The notes under the pieces are model-generated. The model did not search any database. It saw only the letters and a program-made list of their open reading frames with translations, and was not told where the DNA came from. A program made the position numbers and the translations under genes. Below, in pieces: positions 42,201 through 54,200 of a DNA stretch of 64,000 nt (positions are counted from its first letter, which is position 1; every line of letters starts with the position of its first letter). The DNA is from Harmothoe impar (taxonomy: Eukaryota; Annelida; Polychaeta; Phyllodocida; Polynoidae). Location of the stretch: positions 9,672,001-9,736,000 of the forward strand of contig OX381708.1 in NCBI GenBank assembly GCA_947462335.1, in the 5' to 3' direction.

Positions 42201-45200
42201 GGTCTTCCTCATACTGGTAATGCCATTTATTTACTTCATGTACCGTAGTGGCTTGAATAAGCGCAGGGGTCTCAAATAAGCGCAGGTTTTGAATAAGCGC
42301 AGGGTAAATGAGGGTATTGAAATGGAAATTAAGGCCATTTTTGTATCTTGAATAAGCGCAGGTCTTGTATAAGCGCAGGGTAAATGGTACCATCGAAATT
42401 AGTAAGTGCAGGTGCCCTTATTCAAGCCACTACGGTACTTTCATGTGGAAAGTTTATTTATTTCATGTGGAGAAACAAAGTTACTATGCTTAAGTACTAG
42501 AATGGCCGTTCTCCACACCCCCGTGAAGAAACTGATGCTCATTCTCCATGGGCTGTTTCTCCATGATGATGTCACTGAAATAGCTATGAAACCAATTTTT
42601 AAATGTCGTTTTTAGATATAATTTATTAATAATTACATGAAATAAACACAGAGATCCACTCTTATCAGTCTGAATTCCTGGTTTCTCCACGAGTGGTACC
42701 TTGGATCATATCACACTCGGCTCCACCTAGTGTGATATGATCCAAGGTACCACTCGTGGAGAAACCTGTCATTCAGACAGATCATCCTGGACCTCTGTCT
42801 ATTTCTATAAAGGCATATGTTATAATAGCCCCATGCTGCTCCTTTTCTGAGCTGTTACTATGTGTATTTTGCAAACCCATTTTTGGGACAAAATTAAGTA
42901 GGATTAGAACATGTTAAAGATCTGACATCAACTTTATTATAAATCATTTCACACATGACTAATATGTTTAACCCTTTAAGGGTTGCATAATGCATTAATG
43001 TTTTATTTCCTTGGTCATCATGGTGCATAATTCCCGTAGTCACTGGTCAGGGCTGCATTCGTGCATTACAGTTACTAATTAATGCACCAAGGGACTGCAC
43101 ATTTTTAACAAGGGGGGGGGGAGGGTGGATTTGGGGAGTTGGTTAGATATTTAACCCTTGATGGGTGGGGGGGGGGGAATTCACCTGTGCATCTTCATAT
43201 TATGGGTACTGTCGCGATTTAGCGCCGGGGCGCTCTTCAATTTGGAGGGGCCTTTATACCCAAGACAGGCGCTCATTCAAGATCCTATTTTAGTGCTTAA
43301 AGAACATTACAAGGCCCCTGTACCCCGGCGCTTATTCAAGACTGGCGCTCTTTTAAAACAGGCGCTTAATCGCGACGATACGGTACACATCACGTTTTTC
43401 AACTAAACACTGGGAGGGTTCAAAAATTAGGTGGCGAGAAAATGTTGCGCATGAACACGAAATATCACTGACCCTCCTTTCACTCTTAGCAATTGCTAAG
43501 AGTGAAGTATTAACTGATCACTGTATGTTAAGAGTTTTATCTTGTGCTGGTTGTTTTCTACAATGATTCGTGTAGTCTTTAAATCATACTGTAATCCTAC
43601 TCTATTGCTTAATTATGGTATATGCACCCAGTGTTGATACAGTTGTTTTTTACTTTGTACCAACTCATCCATTTGTATATATTCGCTTTCCTGTAGTGTT
43701 AGTAACAGTATGTTAGTGTTAGTCTGGTTGACAGTCTGCATTCTAAGCAGCAAAACTAGGGTGGCTCTTAAGAAAGATAAGTAATATTGTTAAAAGGAAG
43801 ATTTATATGTTAATTCATTGGTTGCATGCTTAGGCCAGACCAAAAAAAACAGTTGGTCAATGGATTTAGCGCTCCTTATTTTGGGAAATGGAAATTATTT
43901 TTTTTTGAAAAAAAAATTGTCAATGGATTTCGCTCGCTTCATTTTTTTTTCAAAATTGAGAATTTTATATTTTTCAAATTTTTCTCCTAGTAATTCTTCC
44001 AGACCAACCAATATTTTTTTCTTTTAGTGATCCACTAAGAACTTTTGTCAAAGGGTGGGTAAAAAAACAAAAAAAGTCGCTCGCTCCACTTTTCCACAGA
44101 CAAAATCCATTGACAAAAAAAATCTTTAAAAAAAACAAGCGTTTTTTTTTGGTGTGGCCTTATATATCTTCGAAGGATACCCTGTTGAAAATGACCGGGA
44201 AGATCATGGCATTCTGTAATCTTTACATGTAGTGAGCGATCAATAAGAAAAAACCCTGCTTTCCACCAGGTGATGTACCTGGCCTGGGGCAGCAGGTCTA
44301 ACAGTGACTTCTACATGCGGCGCTCTGTGCTCGGGATGCTCCAGTCCAAGGCCAAATACGACTACATGTCTATTCAGAAGGTCAGAATTTACATTATCAA
44401 AGAAGATTCAACATTATCTCAATCTTACAAGATGATATTCATATAATGAGATGTGGCATTCTAGAAACCAGAAATCTTGACAATGAGGCATCTACCGTAT
44501 TGTATGAATTTTGTTTAAAGCATGTGATGCTATTTGTATCATCCCCTTTGGATGCTCCGGGACAATTTAGAGGTACCCTTCTTTGCTTGTTTAGATTATA
44601 TTGGTTACACCATTGGACACCTTCTGTATCTAAATTATGTTCTTGCAATAAATTTGATTTTGTAACTATGATTAAATCTATGTACATTGTGTATGATATG
44701 CTGGTTTCAAAACAATAAACTTCATCTTTAGGCTGTGTCTCACGACCTTGGGACAATGTTTTTGTCTCTGACCGGGTGCCGTCTCTGACCAGGTGCCATC
44801 TCTGACCGGGTGCCGTCTCTGACCGGCTTGGCTTGATAAGGTCAAAATACTAACAGCAGGATAATAATTATAACTATGAACAACCGCCATAACATTTTTC
44901 AAATCCTTATATATATGAGTATAATTCTTTTTAAAACACCTTTTTCTGACACCTGGTCAGAGACGGCACCCGGTCAGGGACGGCACCCGGTCAGAGACAG
45001 TACCCGATCAGAGACAAAAACATTGTCCCACAGCCTTTAGTTGTACACGTCATGCCAGAAATCATCAGACATTCTGTTCTTTTTACTGGTTTAATTATCC
45101 CTGGCTGTATATTCATGTACATTATACTTCGGATTAAGCTAACCTAACACATCATCATGTTTTATTGTATTTCTATTTCATCTGAAGTCAAGTGCCCAAT

Positions 45201-48200
45201 AAGTGGGTGTGTGACTCATATTGGACAGAGTTCCAATTGTTTCGTCAGACCAGACCTAATCAGTCAATGTAAATGAAATACTAACATAAAAATGAACGAG
45301 TAAAGATACAACTGGATGAACGATAACGAGTTTGGGTGGCTGTATCGCACGGTGCGCACGACTGCGCAGCAGGAGTGCGCACCGTGCGATACGGCAACCC
45401 AAACAAGTCGCCGTGCATCCAGTTGTATCTTTACAAGTTCTTTTTTTGTTTTATTGTACCTAGCATATGACATTGGGAAGATTACGATACATTACGATAC
45501 ATATCAAGATACATATTAAGATACGTATCCCGGAATACACATTTGCGAGTTACGCACCACCCTGTGCGTTTTGCGCACCACTTTTGCGTATCGCACATGT
45601 TGCGATACAGAGATCTGTATCGCACACGTAGCTAATCTGGCGCTCCTACCTTGCAGAAATAGTCAAGTCATATGCTAGGTATAATACAAACAAATAAACT
45701 CTCCCATTTGCAGGTGAATGACGGACACAAAATGTGGCGCTGGTTACGGGAGACGCTGATCCCCAACATGTACTGGCAGCGGGACTACAACGGGGACCCC
45801 ACGCCGCGCTGGGCACGGGTCTACATCAACGACAGGTCAGCCGTCAGGCTGGGCACTGTGCGGCTCAGGCAGCTCAGGGTGCACCCAGGTCAGTGCTTAG
45901 CCACTCCAGGCTGTGTCTCACTACCTTGAGCCAATGTTTTTGTCTCTGACCGGGTGCCGTCTCTGACCAGGTGCCGTCTCTGACCGGGTGCTGTCTCTGA
46001 CCGGATGTCACTTTGGGAGTTTAGTTATGTTCTACTAACAGCAGGAGGCTAATAATAATTACATAACAGCTGCCATGAAGTTTTTACAAATCCTTATACA
46101 TATGAGTGTAGGTTAAAATTTAAAAAGCATTTTTTTCTGACACCAGGTCAGAGACGGCACCTGGTCAGAGATGGCACCTGGTCAGAGACGGCACCCGGTC
46201 AGAGACAAAAACATTGGCTCAAGGTCGTGAGACAGAGCCTCCAATAATATCCTTGTTTCTCATCACTAAGCCATGACATATATGATGAGGTCTTGTATCA
46301 TTGTATAAGCCCAGGGGTAGCGCAGCCTTTTCAACACCAAAATAAGAGCTGGTGGTAATCATGCATTTAAGTCTATAAGTGCATAGCTGATTAAACAAAA
46401 TGGTACCCAATGCACAATTCAAACAATTGTAATTCACAGCTTGTAATAAGGAACAGTTTTGTAATTTCATAGCAGTATGCTGAAAATGACAACAGGCTGG
46501 GTCTCACCGAATTGATCGAAGTTGATAGTCTACTTCCAGGTGCAATCTATGGCTGGCTTGAAAGCCAATGGTTTATTTAACACAGATGTAGATAGTAAAA
46601 AAATAGTAATATAAAGTCTTAAAACATTCATTAACTTTTCCCACCCATCCCTACATCTGCCCTAAATATACCATTTTCTTCCAAGCTGGTCATAGATAGC
46701 ACCTGGTCACATACTTTCAACTTGGATCGATTTGGTCAGACACAGCCATCATCTCACTTACTTGTCATCCACTAGATCAAGTTCTGGATGTATACATAAA
46801 CACTGTTACCTCTGATTCTTACAGATAAATGCAAGCAGCACATCCCATCCCTGACCTGTCGGCCAGACTATGGCTTGTTTGCACAGGAGGACAATGACTG
46901 GGGACCCGGCTGGGACAGGCCCGCTAATGCCAACAAGAGTTTCAGCAGGCTGGAAAAGGCATACACATACAAGTCTTTCATTGAACTGCAGGTGGGTTTT
47001 TTCTTTTTTCTTTATCTGTCTCTAAGTTTGAATCCTGTGGTGTGTACATTCTGTATTGAATACGGGTAGAGACCCTGATGTGTAGTTTTACATCGAAAAT
47101 GTTATATATAAGTGTAGGATAAAGTGGGGAGTGTTTTTACCAATATCCCAATGCCAGAGGGGGATGGTTAGTCATAGAAGATGATTGAGGGCACCGCATT
47201 AGCACGTTTTCTTCTTCTTGAATGATTAGTTTTCAACAGTTTTTTTGTGCTTCATGCATTGTTGGGGGAGTCCCTCATTCCCACGGGGGATGCTTCTAAA
47301 GACACTGGATGATGAGTAGAAATCAGGTATGAGATGAAATGTTATTGACCTAAATTGGCCCTAATATAATACAGTTGTATACGAGGTTTGGCTATTAAGG
47401 TCTAGGCTCCGAATCAGCTGATGACACATATTTCTTAACCCTACAAGTGCAGGCTTATCAATAATCATCATGTTACTATGTTCGGTATTGGGTCTGAAAC
47501 TATATTGCAGCTGTTTGCTATTTACAAAATATAAATGTGCTATTTCAGAATTACTCACCTATTATAACACACACGTTACTATTTCAGAACATCCCACCCT
47601 ACTACAATATATACATTATTATTTCAGAACATCCCTCACCTACTACAATACATACATTATTATTTCAGAACATCCCTCACCTACTACAATACATACATTA
47701 CTGTTTCAGAACATCCCACACCTATTACAATACATACATTATTATTTCAGAACATCCCACACCTACTGCAATACATACATTACTATTTCAGAACATCCCA
47801 CACCTACTACAATACATACATTACTATTTTAGAACATCCCACACCTATTACAATACATACATGACTATTTCAGAACATCCCACACCTACTACAAAACATA
47901 CATTACTATTTCAGAACATCCCACACCTGCTGCCGTCATACAATACATACATGACTATTTCAGAACATTCCACACCTACTACAATACACACATCACTATT
48001 TCAGAATATCCCTCACCTAATACAAAAAAACAAACAAAACTATTTCAGATACAATACATACACTACTATTTCAGAACACCCCTCAGGCCATCGCAATCAG
48101 AAAATTGTCTCACCTATAACAATACAAACAATACATGTATTACTATTTCAGAACATCCCACACCTATCAAAACACACCCATTACTATTTCAGAACATCCC

Positions 48201-51200
48201 TCACCTATGACAACACACATTGCTATTTCAGAACATCCCGTACCTGGGTGTGATTAACGCGTATGGTGGAGGCGGCTATGTGGCAGAACTTGGAGAGAAT
48301 TCAGCATCAGCTTTATTGCTGCTACAGCAACTTCAACAACACAACTGGGTCGACAAGATGACGCGAGCCGTCTTCTTTGAAACTACCATCTATAACGCTA
48401 ATGTTCATCTGTTTGCATCTGTCATTTGCCTCTTTGAGTTCCCAGCAACAGGTTTGTATTTAAAAAATTACTTCCTAAATTTTCTGTTTCATTATGTTCT
48501 TTATAACGGCAGTCGTCCTAAACAAGCTAAACAGTATGTGCACTGTGTAAGATGTCCAAAATGTAACCGGGGCTGATCATATTGTTCACACAGCTAATGA
48601 GGATACAATTTCAAATCAATCGTTGCAGTCACCTTTTAGCTATAGCAACTTTTGGCTTTTTCACTTTGATCCCACCTCAAGAGCGATCCCGATTTCTTTT
48701 ATCCCCCCACCGAATCTGACAACCCCCCTATTGTTAAAGATGACCCCTCTCTTATTCACTAGGCCTGTGGCCAGCGTGCAGAACAACCCAGAACTAGTCA
48801 TTTTCACGTGCAGCTCTGTCTATTGACTGACATACTCATAATAATGCACCCAACTTGAATTATCCTGCACATTCACCCCTGTGCTTTAAAGCTTGACCGT
48901 CATGGTTGAAGTGAGGCCAAAAGCACTTTCGGATATAGTTCAGTTTTGATTCACAAGAGGGCTCTTAAGCGCTGGGAGCTCAGCTCTTACAGGCACAAGA
49001 CAGGGTGAATATGTTGTAGCTGGACAATGTCCAAACACTGCTGCCCTCTGGTGGAACTGTTATTTCAGCCCATGTATATAAAATGCTGAACTTATTCCCT
49101 GACGGCCCAGCTTTAAATGCCCATTTCATTGAATCAGAATACGCTAATCTTTTTCCTGGACCAGGCGCGGTACTTCCAAGAGTTAACGTTGACTCGTTTC
49201 ATGCGTATGTGGGAGTGGGTACCAAGGGGGAGATCACGCTGGCACTCATGGTCGTCTTCTGTGTGATTCTCATCCTGCTGTTCCTACAGCAGGCATTCAA
49301 GTTTAAAGGAGATCCAAAGTAAGTAAAGTCCTCGCGCATAAGCCTAGCTTGTATACCAGCTGCATCCCCAACTTTGACAAATGCTATAAGCCTAACAGGG
49401 GACGTGTTAATGCAGCTCTATTACCGTAAAACCTCGTGTATAAGCCGCGGCTAGTACGGGAATCAGATCGCTGGTGCGGCTTATAGGATCGGCACAGAGT
49501 CCAGGTTCGGCTTATACACAAGTCTTTGCTCCTATAGTACAGTACTAAAGCCACCCTATTCAAATCGCTGGTGCGGCTTATAGGATCGGCCCAAAGTTGG
49601 GGTGCGGCTTATACGCGAGTTAGGCTTATACACGAGGTTTTACGGTATATACTTATAAAAACTTCCGTATAAGCAGCACCTTGTCTTTGTCTTGACCCTA
49701 TAAGCAGTACTGATGATGTGAGTTGCGTACTAGCTGCAGCCTATACGCAAGGGTTTTCTGGTATTTGTATTATACAGATAGTAGCATACAACACAATCAC
49801 TGCAATTCCTGTAATATCACAAAAATGTTTCAGCCATTGTACTAGTTTCATTATCAGCTCTGGTAGAATATGGCTATAGTTCTCAAGAATGTGAATGAGC
49901 ATTACTCTGAATTCGAGGAGCCTAGGTTTGATTCCCACCTTCTGATAGATAATTCTGCTGGTTTGCTACATTATTATAACACATGTTTCCCTTTTGACAG
50001 AGGGTACTTCAAAGACCCGTGGAACATCATTGAGGTTGTCTTCTTCTTCATGGCGTTTGTGTCGGTCGGTATGTATGGCTCTAAAGAAGCCTACACCCGC
50101 TACATCACACAGAGAATCAGCGAGGACAAAGGTCAGTATAGGAAGCCATTGCCTAAGTCTCACAAAATTGATACAAGCTGAAACTCTATGACCAGCAATC
50201 AAGTATGACTGGCAGCCATCTATGACTGGCATAGAAATGTCAGGCAATAATTAAAGCATTTGTTAAAAAGTCATGAACCTTATGTTGTTTATTAGATTTT
50301 ATATTTCCCGCGTATTACCCATGGGTTGCACACAAATCAGACTCGGCTTTTTTAAAATATCAAACATGCCTATAGGGTGCGGGTTATACGAGGGGTTTTA
50401 TCACTATAAGCCAGTACTTAAATAGATTTTTTTCAGATCCAAATACTGGTTTATGATTCATCTGATTTGGGGGTGCTGGTTACTGTGAAAGTGCTTATTT
50501 TCACGGGTCTAAATTTCCGCGGATGAGTGAAAATTAGCAAATTCAAGGGTATTTATTCCATACTTAAGCATATAAAAAATTCACTGATTTTCCATTTCCG
50601 TGAAAATCAAGAAAATATATACCCAGCGAAATAAAGTACTTTCACAGTATAAGCAGGATGTGGGTAGTACGCGGGAATTTACGGTACATGAAAAATCTGT
50701 ATCAGATGCCGCACATACTATCTTTTAGTAGTAGTGCACACCATCACTGACGAATGTAAAACACAATCTGTAGAAACCATTTAATGTTTGGATTCACTTG
50801 GATCAATGTGTATTCCTTCTTCAGATGCCAACATTGGCTATATGCAGCTGTCTACCTATGAGATTGGTTACAATGCCATTGTTGGGCTCACCTGTTTTGT
50901 TGTCACTCTCAAGACCTTACGCATCCTCAATTTCTCAAAACAGGTGTGTGTTTGAGTAAGTTTTTATAAAGAATGGGGTTAGCCTCGAGATTTTTATATT
51001 TTACCATAACAGTAATTCTCCGGTTGAAGCTGTGGCTAGTACACGAGTCATATTGCCAGCACGGCTTATAGAACGGAAACCAACCCTGCTAGCATCGCTC
51101 TTCTGAAAGTAGTTTTTCATCATTTTGACATAATATTCACGTGAGTAAGATGTGCCACGCTAGCTGGGAAGTCAGGGTTTAGTTTATGAATATGCAAGTT

Positions 51201-54200
51201 TTTAGATGTATACTACAGTACTAAAGGCCGTGTCTCACGAACTTGGGCCAATGTTTTTGTCTATGACCGGGTGCCGTCTATGACCGGGTGCCGTCTATGA
51301 CCGGGTGCCGTCTATGACCGGGTGCCGTCTATGACCAGGTGCCGTCTATGACCGGGTGCCGTCTATGACTGGGTGCTGTCTATGACCGGGTGCCGTCTAT
51401 GACCGGGTGCCGTCTATGACCGGCTATCTAGAAAAGTTGTTTGGAGGGATAAACATTAAAAAAAAGAACTTATTCATAAAAATTGTAAAAAAAAAGTTTA
51501 AACATTTTTTTTATTCCTCAAAACAACTTTTTTAGATAGCCGGTCATAGACAGCACCCGGTCATAGATGGCACCCAGTCATAGATGGCACCCGGTCATAG
51601 ACGGCACCCAGTCATAGACGGCACCCGGTCATAGACGGCACCCGGTCATAGACAAAAACATTGGCCCAAGTTTGTGAGACACAGCCTAAATTTGCCATAA
51701 TCAACCACCCTCTGCAGCTTACAGAATTAGCCTAATTTAGGCTTATACACGAACATTTATGCATCCTCCTTAATAGTTAATAAGAGTCATGAGGGGATCA
51801 ACAGCTTACCCCTGATATTAATCAACTGTGACTTTGCTTTCACTTAAATACTGTTTATTTCAGGTTCGTGACCTTGCCAAGGTCATGCGGCTGGTGCGTA
51901 AAGACTTGCTGAGTTTTGTCATGGTGTTTACTTCAGTCTACATGGCCTTCTGCACGTAAGTAGTAGATATGGTACAAGTAAGTATCTTGTATCACATATT
52001 GTACGCGATATACTGGTTTCGTGATATTGCTATATTTAGGGAGTGATCAATTTTTAACCACAAAATCTGTTACACCCCCTGTCAAGGGGTTGAAACTTTT
52101 TACTCCCCTCCATGGGTTTAAAATCGGCGCTCTTGTGGGCCTTTGAAATTTATCATCTTTTACATCCCCCCAGTCAAGGAGTCAAAATCCCCCCTGTTGT
52201 TTAAAAAAGGATCACCTCCTTACAGAGTTTAACTTTCTCCATTTTCAGGTTTGGTATGACAATTTTTGGCCGCCACATGTATGACTACTCGAGCTTTGTT
52301 AAGTCTCTGGAGACCCTTTACTCGACGCTACTGGGCAAGTTTGACTACTATGGTCTGTACAATGTTAGTGCGTAAGTATAAATTTACATCTTTTTTTTTT
52401 CCCAGTCAACATTGCTTAGTGGGACCCATATAATTTGTTTTACTTGGGAAAGCTGATATCTAGGTTATGGTTCATTTTGTCCAGGGATATAGGTGAGAGC
52501 CCAGATGGGTCAGCCCAGATACTAGGTGTCCAGCTTGAGCCCAGATTTATCATGTTTCCCACAAACTATAAGAATATACGATAAATGGTCATTTTTAAAG
52601 GAAAATCATATGTCAGCACGTTTTTAGATATTTACAATGTATCTATGGGTTCCTGGGCTGGCCCGTCTGCGCTCCGACTTATAGTCCTGGACGAAAAGGA
52701 CCATAACTCAGATATGGGCAAACCCAGATTAAGGTAAAAAAATTAATCTTTAACCAGAAATATTCACCATGGTCATACGTCATGTGCTACCTATTTACAA
52801 TTACATTCCCTAGGATTCAGTGAACTATTTGAGTTTGGCTCAATTTATAAAGTTTCAATAATGATATTTTGACATTTCAGAGTGCTTGGGCCTATATATC
52901 TGATGGTATACGCCCTAACAATTGTATTTATACTGGTCAACATGTTCATTGGTATCGTGACTGCAGCCTTTGAAGAGGTAGATTAACGTTTGAACAAATA
53001 CTTTTCTCTGTTAGGTCATATATATCAGCGAACCATTTGGGGAAGAATACTGATCTGGTTATCAGGGTGTCTATATTTATCCATCCCCAGCAAGTTTCAA
53101 TTTTTATGTGGTTGACGAGTTTTAGCTATAGTAATGTAAGTTTTTTTCATCTTGTTTTGGTGGCCCCTGTTCAAATGGTCTAAGGGAGTATTCATTTATT
53201 AGTTACATGGGGTGTGTGTGTAAATTTCTGACCCCTCCTGAGGGGTGGGGGGCATGTAAAAAATTCAGCCCCTTTTAAGTAAAAAAAGCCTGCGCATTAC
53301 TATAGTTCAAAGGGGGGGGGGGAGGCCGAAAATTTGTCAGCGCCTTCAGAAGGGGTGTGTGAAACATTCTAGACGCTCTTGAGGGGGGGGGGTCTTAAAA
53401 CATTTCCCCACCTCCGCACAAAATCTCACACCCCCCCCACCTGTAATTAATAAATGATCACTCCCTAAAACTGCTCTGTTTTCTCGCAGGCTCGGTTTGA
53501 CATGGCTAGCGTCTTTGAGAACGAGGTCTGGTCCCATCTTCTACACAGAATCAAAGTGCTGTTTGGTCTGGAGGAGCCAATAGTACCAGAAATACCAGTG
53601 GAAGAAGGTGAAATAAAACGTCTTTACAGGACAATCATGTATCGTTTTCATTGCTTCCCGACTATACCTATGGCTTCTCTTTCCCATGCTGTGGTAGACT
53701 TACAGCATAACAAAGGCCTGTCCCTCTCACACCATGTCTATGTGGTGTCGGAGGTTAAAGAACCCTTGCTTCGGTAAATGTGTAGGAGCGGGATTTCTAT
53801 CTTTTGGCTCATCTCATAGATTCGATCATCCTGGATACGATCATCCGAGGTAGGCCTTCGGCCTACCTTCTTACTTGTGAAAAACTGAAACTTGAGTAAG
53901 TCTCACCTGCATAGTCAGTGGGACGTTAAACTACACAAACAAACAAATAAAGTATCACTACAACTAAAATCTACCAACTTCAAAGTTGTAATGCATCGAG
54001 GGTGGTTGATTTGAATAAAGATTTTTATAGTCTGTCTGCAGTGCAATAAACAAACACGTAAATAATATAATTCAAACACTTCTTTATCATGAAAAGTCAC
54101 CCTTTCTTTTGATATTGCGCATGTAAAAAATAGAGTAGCCCTGAGTCGAGCCATAATGAAGTAATTCTTTAAACACCTCTTCTATCTTTATTCTTATTCA

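Noticed and set aside
33769..48231. CRISPR-like arrays (regular repeats at 33769 and 47541)
   Set aside because: Repeats are contiguous with no unique spacers, embed splice sites of a eukaryotic gene, and the genome is metazoan.
47537..48253. 238-codon open frame with S-E-H-P-T-P-T repeats
   Set aside because: Runs over the 41-bp acceptor array in a frame different from the polycystin exon it ends in.
49912..49945. B-box-like GGTTTGATTCCC, possible tRNA
   Set aside because: No acceptor stem, A box or cloverleaf around it.
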